Positions 49,509 through 60,700 of a stretch of DNA of 64,000 nt are shown in pieces. The stretch spans positions 13,925,318 to 13,989,317 of the forward strand of contig NC_061131.1 in the NCBI RefSeq assembly GCF_905220365.1, written 5' to 3'. The position numbers and the translations under genes were made by a program. The notes under the pieces were generated by a model. It searched no databases. It worked only from the letters and a program-made list of their open reading frames with translations, and was not told the DNA's origin. The DNA is from Vanessa cardui. Lineage: Eukaryota; Arthropoda; Insecta; Lepidoptera; Nymphalidae. How positions within the stretch are numbered: the first letter of the stretch is position 1; every line of letters begins with the position of its first letter.

Positions 49509-49913
49509 TTGATTTTACAAATCTTTTACAGTACAACGGTCAATTTGCGGTGGTAGTCAAGTAGAATAAGGTTTCTCTTTTATCAGTTTTTTTTTTTAAA
49601 TTAAGCTAATATTTCCTCTGATGTGTTATATTATTTTCAAATGTTTGAAAATAAATTCCTAAATAATACTTCTAAGATTTATATTTTTTAATAATATTTT
49701 AATATAATTAATTGCTAATCACTTAAAATACAACTCTTAATTACGCCGAAAATGTATAAATTTATACGCGCGTACACAAGGTACTTGCACCTTTTGTTTC
49801 AACAATATTATTACCATTAATGTAATTGAATGTATTCTGAATACGCAAAACAACAGAGATTATATTAATGTTTATATTAATTAATCATAATTATTTAATG
49901 TGTCACAGATATT

Positions 49914-52900
49914 ATGTACGTCATTCTAATTGGCGCGCTGTTGCTGAGCAGCGCGTGCGCAAACGACGATGCCCAGTACGTCAACGTGAAATCCGTTAAG
50001 GGTGGTCACAGGGGAGGCGGGGCGTACAACTATAACCCTGGAGCCAACTATCCTAAGTACTCAATTGCATACTTTATTTTTTACTATTAAATTAAAATTT
50101 TACAATGTGTAGATATATTTTCTATTATAGTCCCAGTTTCGACGTAAATGTTCTTGTTTCGAAGATTACTCCTACATACAAAAATGTACATATATATTAT
50201 ATAGATTATTTTAGACTAGTATAGATTCAGATTGACGGCTATATATTGGAATATAATGCTATCGATAAATAAGTAAAATATCAGAGATCAGTGAGAATCT
50301 ATTTTTTTAGTTTGTTGGCAAAGACTTTGTTTTAATATATATTAAAATTTCACCTATCAGTGACAATTTATAAAAGATATTATAATAATCACTTACCTGT
50401 TGTATCTACTGTCTTATACACTAGACACAACGGACTGATTTTTTTTTTAATTCTCAATACAAGATAGTCTTGCCTCCTTTGTAAACCATTTTTTTTTATG
50501 GTATAGGTTGACGGACGAGCATATGGGCCACCTGATGGTAAGTGGTCACCATTACCCATAGACAATGACGCTGTAAGAAATATTAAGTATTCCTTAAGTC
50601 GTCAATGCGCCACCAACCTTGGGAACTAAGATATTATGTCCCTTGTAACTGTAGTTACACTGGCTCACTCACCCTTCAAACCGGAACACAACAATACCGA
50701 GTACTGTTGTTTGGCGGTAGAATAACTGATGAGTGGGTGGTACCTACCCAGACGGGCTTGCACAAAGCCCTACCACCAATTTTCAACAAGCTCAGCAAAC
50801 AGTTCTTAATAATAAAATAAAATACACGTGGACCCTATAAAAAAACTTCTAAATTCGTGTATTACGCAGTGTAGCAGCTTATATTACCCGCCTTTTTGTT
50901 TTATATAATTCTAAGTACTTTCATATTTACCACGTGCAAGCGGGGTTATCTGAAATTCATAAGTCTTCTTTAAGGAAAATATCAAATTTATCTCTTGAAA
51001 AATATTTCTGGACAAAAGCTCTTCCCACTCGATAAGCAAGGCGTGAGGAAAATTTCAAGTGTACGCAACACTTGAAAGTTACCTCACGCCGACGCCTTCC
51101 TAGATCCTGTACGTAGTTTTAAAAGTATTTGTTTTAAAATACAATCTTGTTCACCGTATATACCTAATAAATTTCAAATAAAACTAGGAAGGCAGGAATG
51201 TTGTTGATGATATCCTTGAGGATTCGTAGCAAGTAAAATCTATGAGATGGTTCATGTTACATAATACAGCTTACTAAAATGTATTTATTAAATCCTTAAC
51301 ACAATATATTTAACTAGTAGAAGTAGTTATTAGTCGAAGTAATCCTCCTTTTGTATCACGTTATTTTGTCAAATTAAATTGATAAAACGTGTATCACTTG
51401 ACATAATCTATTCTGTTCTGATTTTCTTTTTGTAACTACCAAACGATTGATGATTATGGTATTATTATCTTATAATATTACCTATAAATATTTAATCATA
51501 AACTAATTCGTTGATTCTTTTTATAGTTTCGGCAGCTATGGCCTGCGTCAGAATATGACACAACATGGCTATGCAGCTCAGAACGTCTCTCAACATGGCT
51601 ATGGTGTCCAAAACACGTCGCGTCATATTGACTTCGAAGTGGGAGTTTGCTACATCGAAGTACCGTAAGTAATATATAACAATAAACCTAGATTCTACTT
51701 TCGTCGTCTATAATTCCTTTTTTGTTACGATAGATTATTAAAATATAGTCAAAAAATTATTTATAGATCATAACGTAACTGTTCTAATCTTGAAGACAAT
51801 GTAACAGGTAACTAATATTCAGATAACAAAATACAAAAAATGTGCAATACTGTTAATATCATTACGAATCACACAGCAAACACAGAATGCACAATTATTA
51901 CAAATAAATAAATTCCGCCTCGTGAGTCAGTAATTTACATGACTTCTTCTATCTCTCTATATTTTTCTATAACATTAGCAAAAGTCGAGCTGAATATGAT
52001 ATTTCTGCCAATATAATGTAGGATCATATTATGAATTCTAGTGCTTCATAAGCAGTCGCAAATTTAAACCTATTTAATCTATGCTTTGAACATTTTTTTT
52101 TCAACCGGAGAGACCAAAGGTAATAGACATTCCTCATCCCTCTATAATGTTATTAACAAACATGTAAATATTTATCCAATGTTATAATGAGGCTATCGCT
52201 ACCAATGTTATAATATTGGTAGCGATAGCCTCAGCCTTAATATGATTCTACCAGTGTTGGATGACATTGCACCAGTGATCACTCACATTATAAATTATTC
52301 ACTTTCATGCAATGTCTTCCCAACACTCTGGAAAAGGGCTATCGTTATACCTCTTCCCAAAACCAGCAATCCTACCTCTATGTCCCAATATCGTCCTATA
52401 TCTATCCTCCCTATCCTCTCTAAGGTCATTGAGTCCATTGTACACGAACAACTTTATTCCTTTCTTACAACTTACAACCTGTTATGTCCTTTCCAATCCG
52501 GTTTTCGTCCATCCCACAGCACTGTTGGTGCCTTGCTGAAGATAACGGAGGATGTGCGGTGGGCTATGGATAACACCAAGCTCACTGCAATTGCTCTATT
52601 GGATTTTAGCAGCGCCTTCAACTCCGTTGATTTTGACATACTTCTTGGTACTCTTCGAGCAGTCAACGTCTCTCCTCTTGTTATTAACTGGTTTCATTCA
52701 TACCTTTTCGGACGCCAGCAATGTGTAAAAACCGACGATTCCTCGTCAGATTGGTTAGAGCTCACGGCTGGTGTCCCTCAAGGCGGCGTACTTTCACCAT
52801 TACTGTTTTCTATTTTTATTAATAACATTTCCCGATTTATTACTTCTCCCTTCCATCTGTATGCAGATGATCTACAGCTTTATCGACATTTTAGTTTGGC

Positions 52901-55900
52901 TGAGCTACCCAGGGCTGTTGATTTATTGAATATGGACCTGTCTGCTATTCAGTCGTGGGCTGGATCTTTTGGCCTTCTTGTGAATCCCAAAAAATCACAA
53001 GCCATAATTGTTGGCAGTAGCAGGCTTAGAAGCAAGCTAGACTGGGGGCTAGTCCCCAAACTACTTTATGACGGGATTCCAATTTCTTACTGCGATTCAG
53101 TTAGGAACTTGGGTCTTGTTATTGACTGCAATATGTCCTGGGTGGCCCAAGTCAATGATGTTAGCAAGCGGATACACTACACTTACCACTCTCTTAAACG
53201 TCTCCAATACTTTCTCCCTTTCAGTACAAAAATTATGCTAGCGCAATCTCTTCTTCTACCAATCCTCGACTACGCTGATGTCTGCTTTTTGGATGTGACT
53301 GAGGAGCTACTTAATAAATTAGAGCGTCTTCAAAACCTGGCTATTCGGTTCATTTACGGCTTACGTAAATATGACCATATATCTGCATTTCGTACTCAAC
53401 TTAAATGGCTCCCTATCCGCCTTCGCCGTGATATGCACATCCTTTCAGTCCTCTTTAATATTCTTAATGATCCAAATTCTCCTGCTTACCTTCGCTCCCG
53501 TTTCAATCTTCTTCCTCCTCCAACACGTTCTAGACGTTCCTGTATTACTTCAGAGTTAGAAGTGCCTAAATGTAATACAAAGTTTCTGCTTAACTCCTTC
53601 ACGGTACGTGCAGCAAATCTCTGGAACAGTCTCCCAAAATCCATCCAAAAGAGTCCAAATATCAACCTCTTTAAAAAAAGAGTAAAAGAGCACTTTCTCT
53701 CACAACTTTCATAAATTTGACAAATTTACCATTATCTTTTTTTTTATTTATTTATTTATTTATTTATTTTCGTACGGTAGATATATTTATAATATTTGTG
53801 TATCTAGATGTAGTATAAGTATAATAATTTAATATATATGTATTTATTCTATTATATATATTTATGTAAGCGTAATATATATTATATTAATATTGTTTCT
53901 TTTATATAATGTTACTAAGAGTATCTAATGTTGCACTATTTATACCTGCTATATAACACTATCTCTTACAGCTGTGGGTTGGCTGGAAGAAATTTCTTTT
54001 AGAAATAAGCCCGCCATTGTAAACAAAAATTTCATGTTTAAAACTTCTGTGTAAAATTTCTCAGTGCAATAAAGAGTATTATATATATTTAGCTAAAAAT
54101 TAAAAGCCATAATGGGATTGAATCTCTCATACTACTACTCCAATCAATGTGTCGTTCAGAATTAAATACATTATTTAAAAAGAATCAAACACAGACACAC
54201 TAAATCACAATATCAAATCTAATACCTGTTTCATTTTGCAGAACAGCCAGCTTGGTCCATGACCCTGCTCGTGCCCCCGTTGGTAATGGAGTAAGTAATA
54301 TTATAAATTTATTATAATTAATTGCCTGCTGTAACATAACATATTATGAGGAGGAATTCGGATAATGTTGTAAGGAAGGTCTTGAGCATGAATGTGGATG
54401 GATATTATATTATATTATATATATGGTACAGGACCAAATAAACGATGGACGGATTGTGTGAAAGAAGATATGGTTAGATGAATGTTACTTGTGAGATGAC
54501 GTCCGACAGAGAAGTATGAAAGGAGAAGACATGCTGCGCTGACCCCAAATAAAATTCGGATAAGGGTAGGAGAATGAAAAAAAATAATTGCCTGCTATAA
54601 ATATACATAGCAATTGAAATATGTCCTACTGATTATTTAACTTTTTTTCCAGTCGAGGCCCGACCTCAGCCGTATCAGATCCTGCTGTCAAGGATACATA
54701 AGAAACATATACAACTTCAGAATCTGTGATCCTGTTTGCAGTCAAGAATGTGTGAATGGTCACTGTTCAGCGCCAGAGACGTGCACATGTTTCCCTGATC
54801 ATGTTAAAAATGTAGCTGGCTTTTGTATACCAACCTGTCCCATAGGATGTCAGAACGGTCGCTGTAGTGGTGGCGAATGTTTGTGCAAAGAGGGGTATAA
54901 GCTGGATTCAGACAGCAAATTCTGCGTACCTGCTTGCAAAGAAAACTGTGGTGGCTTAGGTAAAAATATTGACAAAATATAAACATAACATTCCTAAAAA
55001 ATTCGAATTTTAATTCACCGTCAAAATAATTGAAATTTGATGCATCTTCATTTGGTTGTCAAGCTAGTTGATACCTAAATACTGACGGTGTTAATCTAGC
55101 ATAAGAATTATTTACTTATTTTATATGAAAATCATATATCATATTGATACAAATATAAAAGAAAGAAACTTTGCCAATAAAATTAACACGATATAAATTT
55201 CATTTTTAGGAAATTGTACTGAACCTAATACCTGTAAGTGTAAAGTGGGGTATCAACCTACTCCTGATGGAAACTGCAAGCCAGTTTGTGATAATTGCAT
55301 TAATGGAGACTGCGTCGCACCGAACGACTGCCGCTGCAAACAAGGATATAGCAGAGATCAACAAGGAAAATGCATTCCTCAATGTTCTCAGTAAGTTTTA
55401 CTCATGTTGATTGATCATTCACAACGAAGGCTTTAATTTTATCATAACTTTAACTATAATGCCAAGTTACGTCACCAGAAATAATTTAGCTAAATAAATA
55501 AACAATAAATTTATATTTTAGGGGATGTAAACCAGACGGAAGATGCGTGTCTCCAAATGTCTGTGAATATCCGCAAGCAGCAAGGCCTACAAATACCCCT
55601 CCTCCTTTCCATCCAACGAATCCACCAAACCGTCCTATCTACCCTGGTGGTGAATTACCTAGAGGGGACATAGGTGAAGATGGACAGCCTGGACAACGGT
55701 ACCCTGGTAGAAACAACACAGTTAACGGCACTTTTACTCAAGATATACCTAGAAATCCATTGTACCCCGGAAATCAAGTCTATCCTGGCAATCAAGTATA
55801 TCCTGGAAATCATGCGTATCCTGGAAATCAAGTAAACCCTGGAAATCAAGCAAGCCCTGGAAATCAAGTAAGTCCTGGAAATCAAGGTAATCCTGGAAAC

Positions 55901-57074
55901 CAAGTTTACCCAGGATATCAACCTATTCCTGGAAAGCCAATTTATCCTGGAAACCAAATGTACCCCGAAAATAACATGAACCCAGATCATCAAATGTATC
56001 CTGGAAACCAAATGTATCCTGGAAACCAAATGTATCCTGGAAACCAAATGTATCCTGGAAACCAAATGTACCCTGGAAATCAAGTATACCCGGAAAATCA
56101 AATGTACCCTGGCGTACAAGTTTATCCTGGTAGCCATGGCTATGGCAATCGAGGCCAGTACGATTATCAAGGTCAGTTTGATGTGCAAAGCGGAAGCCAC
56201 AGAGAAACCGAAATTCAAGGTCAAACTAGCTACAATCAATTTTCTGAAAGCCAAGTTTCCAGCCAATGCTCTCAACCATGTATCAATGGCGTTTGTATTG
56301 GAGACAATATATGCCGCTGTAACCCGGGTTATTTATCTGATGCAAACGAGCCAAACAGGTAATTATTATTTACTAAATGTGCACTAAGTATTTTCTGAAT
56401 AATTAATGTAAACCAGCTTACTATGCTAATTCGAATTTTATAGGCGAATGTGAGTTGGTAACTTATCCATTCAGGGGTAGCATGGGGCACATAGGATTCA
56501 ATCAATCAGCACGCGACATGCATCCGTTCTACGCCAGTTCACAATTTGACCGGTTCCCATCGATAGATTACAATATAGCGTCAAATAATACGTTTAATTG
56601 CAATCATATTTCACGGTTCAAAATATTTCGACAGGTTATCTAACGAATATTATAATCTTACGGTGACATATATATTCCAACAACTAGTTAAAAAGATATG
56701 TTGAAACAAAAATAGCACTTAAAGTTATGAATTATTAATTTACCAATTTCCATAACTTTTAAACTTAAAGTTGTAGTACTGTATCTCGAAATAAGTAATT
56801 AATATATAATTAGCGAATGTTATAAGAAACACAGAGATTGATTAATGTTATTGAATTGCTTAAATTTTCTTATAGATGCATTCCCAATTGCCCTGGTGGC
56901 TGTCCCAATGGTATCTGCTCAGCGCCTCACTTCTGCATCTGCAATGTCGGCTATTATAAAGACACCAGTGTGAAGGGCCGCCCAGCTTGCGTGAAACGCA
57001 TTCGCCGGTCAGTCGACGATAAACAACCTCTAAACGTTGCTGAACTTCTGATATTTGACGTACCTGATTATTAA
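49914..57074 (+). CDS. NimB-type secreted Nimrod protein with NIM repeats and a YPGNQ hexapeptide block
   Basis: Seven exons: 49914-50056, 51527-51664, 54242-54290, 54653-54959, 55210-55390, 55522-56358, 56876-57074. All joins are GT-AG and in phase, giving 618 codons including stop. The signal peptide is MYVILIGALLLSSACA. Then come a Gly/Tyr-rich stretch with QHGYAAQN and QHGYGVQN units and three N-glycosylation sequons, and the Nimrod entry motif RSCCQGYI. Five NIM repeats follow (CDPVCSQECVNGHC, CIPTCPIGCQNGRC, CVPACKENC, CKPVCDNCINGDC, CIPQCSQGCK). A Pro/Gly-rich insert with 21 hexapeptides separates them from two more NIM repeats (CSQPCINGVC, CIPNCPGGCPNGIC). The C-terminus holds RIRRS, a possible furin-type site. 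There is no membrane segment, so it is read as secreted, which is the NimB class. Drosophila NimB proteins act in haemocyte adhesion and clearance; the role here is inferred. A polyadenylation signal is at 57097. Confidence 0.85.
50501..50781 (-). repeat. SINE-3, minus strand, in the NimB-type intron
   Basis: Complete copy: GACGGACGAGCATATGGGCC at the left, CAGACGGGCTTGCACAAAGC and CCCTACCACCAAT at the right. Confidence 0.9.
51040..51090. repeat. Imperfect hairpin, 23-base arms
   Basis: Arms 51040-51062 and 51068-51090 are inverted copies with 3 mismatches around a 5-base loop. It could be a MITE remnant or a small-RNA hairpin; nothing decides. Confidence 0.8.
52189..52232. repeat. Perfect fold-back at the 5' edge of the LINE
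   Basis: Arms 52189-52206 and 52215-52232 (18 bases each) are exact reverse complements around GTTATAAT. CCAATGTTATAAT also occurs twice as a direct repeat (52177-52189 and 52202-52214). The LINE coding sequence begins directly after it. Confidence 0.9.
52233..54085 (+). mobile_element. Jockey/CR1-group LINE, 5'-truncated, in intron 2 of the NimB-type gene
   Basis: It starts inside the reverse transcriptase domain, so endonuclease and ORF1 are missing. It runs to a 3' UTR with a (TTTA)n stretch (53744-53770) and the segment GGTTGGCTGGAAGAAATTTC, closing with GTGCAATAAAGAGTATT before a TA-rich tail. The orientation is the same as the host gene. The right end is approximate. Confidence 0.82.
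52242..53714 (+). pseudogene. Jockey/CR1-group reverse transcriptase, N-terminally truncated
   Basis: The open frame of 490 codons has no internal stop. RT motifs are in order: YRPISILPILSKVIE (fingers), QSGFRPSHST, ALLDFSSAFNSVD (palm with catalytic Asp), GVPQGGVLSPLLFSIFIN and LYADDLQLY (YADD at 52860-52871). Then come GLLVNPKKSQ, NLGLVIDCNMSW and the C-terminal region with RLQNLAIRFIYGLRKYDHI. The first part of the RT and the endonuclease are absent, so it cannot mobilise itself. The listed ATG is only the first Met in the frame. The clean frame suggests a young insertion. Assignment between Jockey, CR1 and related clades is not certain by eye. Confidence 0.88.
54415..54590 (+). pseudogene. 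Remnant of a LINE reverse transcriptase C-terminus
   Basis: A plus-strand frame reads GPNKRWTDCVKEDMVR, then a stop and decayed residues equivalent to TERYERRRHAALTPNK. This matches the common LINE tail of the form RPKKRWMDCVKEDM...ADRGEWKKKTRCADP. It is an old fragment in intron 3 of the NimB-type gene, ending in an A run at about 54579-54586. Confidence 0.7.
55755..56136 (+). repeat. Coding minisatellite: 21 hexapeptide units of YPGNQ type
   Basis: An 18-base unit (about TATCCTGGAAATCAAGTA) is repeated in frame inside exon 6 of the NimB-type gene. Units run LYPGNQ, VYPGNQ, VYPGNH and so on to VYPGSH. Five adjacent MYPGNQ units (about 55995-56084) are almost identical at DNA level, a sign of recent expansion. 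Other units vary at position 1 (V, M, A, G, I) and position 2 (Y, N, S, I). The antisense frame at 55655-56275 is a by-product of the repeat. Confidence 0.93.
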
Positions 57075-57736
57075 AGATTTACGTAACAATTATTTTAATA
57101 AAGCTCTCATAATGAATATATACATTTATTTATTTTCTTCCTCATTAAAATTTATTTATGTTGACGTATAGTCAGCAGTGCCTTTTAAGAAGAACTTTTC
57201 ATTAAAAATAAGTAGGGGACATGGCTACTATTTGAAAATACTTAACTTAAAGAGGTATATGAATAATATCGTGTTTAAAAGTTTCTTATTTATGTATATC
57301 TTTTAAAGGCTTGATTATAAAAGTAGTCTAAAAAGTAAGAATATATAAACACTACACATGCCTGCAATATGTTGGTGGGTACAAATAGCTGGTTTTCAAC
57401 CGACACAAGCAGTTTTCCTCGTGACGTTTTCCTACACCAAAACATGTAATTTAATCGCATCTAAACTTATCATTGCGCCTCGAAAGGAAAGAAAACCTCA
57501 GATATTTACAGGCTGTTACAGTTTAGTGCATACTATTACATGGCCTAGTAAACTTAATAAGATTTTGTTAAAAATAATTACAATAGTGCGCTGCTGAAGC
57601 TTAGATTTCAAAATCGTTTAATAAAACCAAAAACATAATTTTAATTGTATAATTATAAAATACACTAAAATACAACATCCATTAATATACTCATAATAGA
57701 TAAATAATAAATTAAATTTACATAACAATCAATCCT
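57075..57736. other. Gap between convergent NimB-type and NimC-type genes
   Basis: It holds the NimB-type 3' UTR with AATAAA at 57097-57102, then unique AT-rich DNA. A decayed SINE-1 piece may lie at 57400-57480 (CCTCGTGACGTTTTCCTACA). The reading frame at 57358 has no family signature. Confidence 0.5.
57097..57102 (+). terminator. Polyadenylation signal, NimB-type gene
   Basis: AATAAA 23 bases after the stop codon. Confidence 0.75.
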
Positions 57737-60700
57737 CTACTTGCTTCTCATACCAGAAGGAATAGAGAGAGGAGATATGATATATTCTGGATTAGTTTCT
57801 TTTTATATTTGATAAACAAATATTGATGTCATTCATAACGAACAATTCGTATAACAAAATTAAAATAGCAACAATGATTTACCAAACAACATATTATACT
57901 AGACTCAAAACAATTAGATAGTAATCGATAAAAATAAATATTGAAATCGGTGAGTTGTTTTGGTTGATTCTTCTCTAATCTAAAATTTAGCTTTCCGAGC
58001 CAGCGATATTATTTGTTTCAGCTGGCTATTATAATGTTTTTTATCAGGGATTCTCTTGCTAGCTTAAAAGACGTATTTTTGAGATCTTTAATTTTGTTCT
58101 TTGTGCATCATCTTCAAATAACTCATATCTCTCTGTATAGAATGACATGCTTCACTTTCTCTTTCGCCTGAAAAAAAGGAAACTCTAATGAGACAAGTCT
58201 CAAATATCATATTTTACTGCTTTGAATTCTATACAAATAATGCCAGTAACAAAATGTCAGATGTAATAAACATTCAGCGATTTACATATTCTACTAACAC
58301 AGTCCAATTATGGTTTGTTCGATGTTGCATCGCAATTTAATCGGAATCGTATTGTAACCGATGCAAATACGAACAAATTGGCCCCCCATTAGTATTCATT
58401 TAAGGTTTACTTTTGTGATGAATAGTAGGACTTGATCCGGGATGAAATAGGCTTCCAGATTACTTACATACAGATTGTGATGTAAGATATAACACAAAAT
58501 AAATTAAGAAATTGTTTCGTAAAAAAAACCTAATAACTGATTAACTAATAACTGTTCATCGAAACGTCCTCTTTTAATTATTGTACCACATAAGTGAATT
58601 GTTTTTAAGTTATAGAGAGCTCGAATTGAATTATGGTCGTAAGTATCCTTCGTGATTTATCACGATAGTATCCAATGCAGCGTCTATTTTGTCACATAGA
58701 TCAAAGCTCTGGCTTTATTTTTGACAAATCAATTACAGATAATAGTGGAAATTATTGTTAAATGTTTCAATAATACCTAAGATAATGTTAATTATAAAAA
58801 GGTCATAAATTTCCGGTAAAATATTTTTTTAATTTGTCTAATAATGAACTCTTAAATTACAGGCAGGAAAAACTCTTAATGAGTATCCTCTTTGAAGTAA
58901 GAAATCGACCTCGTCCATAATATTTCATGCAATTTCCTCGATAAAAGCTTTAATATTTTAAAGTAAATTCTTTGTACGTATGACTAGTTCCATTGGTTTT
59001 ATTACTTTATCATTGCCATTAGCTTGCCAAATGACCAATAGAATACCACTATAATCAAATTAAAATTTGACCTACAGCTAATACTAGTATCCATAGCAGA
59101 AATACTTATTAACTACTGTTAGGTACTCCTAATAGATAAAAATAAGCCTATTATGCAATAATAAAAGTATACCTTCAATAATATAACTACCTCCATGACA
59201 CATTCGGGCCACTGCTTTCCTCTTCACAATAAGAAGGATGAAAGCAATCAATGTTACAGCAACTACGGTTACAGCAATGTAAATCCAATAATTTGACCTG
59301 AAAAGACGTATTTAGTATAAAAGATGGGCTTTTACTCAACACCTATTTATTTTTATTTTTATTTGCTATTTCTTTTATTTGATTGTATAATTACATATTT
59401 ACTCGGTAATGTGTATTTGTGTCCACAGCAATACTTTGCACTGTTGTATTCGGCTAGGAAACATGAGTGAGCCAGTGTGCCGATACAAAAGGCATGACAT
59501 TGTAGTTTCCGAAGTGTGAATTATTAATATTTCTGACAACACAAATGTCTGTGGTATGTATAAGTGATGTCCATCGGGTGACCCCTTTGCCCGTCCAATC
59601 TACCTGTATTATTTTTATATACATAATACAAAAATTATTGTTAGGAAAAAGCATAACACATACCATATGCTTTCTTTCTGATAAATCGCATCAGTATTAA
59701 TATCACGAGCTTCGTCTATGGGTGACACGGTCACTTCTGCATTCTCTCTGGTTCTTTCATAATCGCTTGTCTCCGTCACAGATATTGTACTATCTTTTTT
59801 ATCAATACAAGTGGAATCGTTACATTCTGCAGATGCTACTTCTGTTGTGGTTACTGATATATCTACACAATTATCAGGAGCTACACAAATACCGTTACAG
59901 TTTTTACATTCAGGGATACACAGAGAGTCATTTGTGTTATCCATATTCAATTTATAGCCAGCGTGACACCGGCATACATCTGGTTCAATACAGGTACCAA
60001 AGACACAACCGTTATTACAATACGGTTCACAAATACCTAATTGAGTTTTATTCCAACCTTCATTACATTCGCACACATTAGGACTTACGCAAGTACCGTT
60101 TGGACAACCATTGGAACATTGAGGAACGCACGTTCCATTTAAAGTTTTTCCATAACCAGATTCACATTCACAAACATCAGGCTCGATACAAGTACCTCCT
60201 ACACCACAGTCAATGTTACAAATGGGTATGCAGTCACCAGTTTCATTTTTACGCCAACCGCCATTACATACACAATTGTCAGGAGCTGCGCAAATTCCGT
60301 GAAGACATTCTTTAGAGCACGTGGGTATACATGTGCCATTATGAGATTTTTCATATCCAGAATCACATTCACAAACATTTGGAGCAATGCAATATCCCCC
60401 ACCACAGTTAACATCACAGCGTGGTACACAATCATCTGAGCTATCTTTATACCAGCCATCGTCACAAGTGCAGTTTTCTGGAGCGACACAAGTTCCATGA
60501 GGGCATCCATTTGAGCAATACGGTAGACAAAGATTGTTTTCAGTTTTCCTGTAACCGTTAAAGCACTCGCAGGTATCCGGTGCAACACAAGTGCCGTTTA
60601 CACAGGCTTCAGTGCAGATTGCTTGGCAAGTTGAATTAGTGAAAGTATAACCGAAATTACAATCACACACGTCTGGTCTGATACAAGTGCCATGACCGCA

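Larger units (their letters stand above)
45891..49913. other. Intergenic stretch between the NimA-type and NimB-type genes
   Basis: Three SINEs lie here (46548, 47724, 48194), a poly-T run at 48038-48061, a repeat Z-like copy (48600-48735) and a LINE-tail copy (49401). A GC-richer unidentified patch lies at 46870-46985. No exon is supported. The NimB-type promoter should lie near 49800-49910; a possible splice acceptor (TGTCACAG at about 49902-49909) just before the start codon hints at an upstream untranslated exon. Confidence 0.5.
50057..51526. other. Intron 1 of the NimB-type gene
   Basis: It contains SINE-3 (50501) and an imperfect hairpin (51040-51090). Nothing else is recognised. Confidence 0.6.

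Noticed and set aside
55755..56136. Evenly spaced DNA repeats resembling a CRISPR array
   Set aside because: The units are contiguous 18-base coding repeats with no spacers, inside a eukaryotic exon.
55655..56275. 206-codon minus-strand open frame with regular LISRV-type repeats
   Set aside because: It is the reverse complement of the YPGNQ coding minisatellite; the repeat unit length divisible by three keeps this frame open by chance.
56443..56643. Alternative exon after 56358 (acceptor TTTTATAG at about 56443)
   Set aside because: Joining exon 6 to it gives a stop within three codons, whereas the exon at 56876 continues a NIM repeat in the right phase.
60199..60588. 129-codon second frame over the NIM-repeat exon
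   Set aside because: It is a shifted frame of the NimC-type gene; the regular Cys spacing of the real frame explains it.
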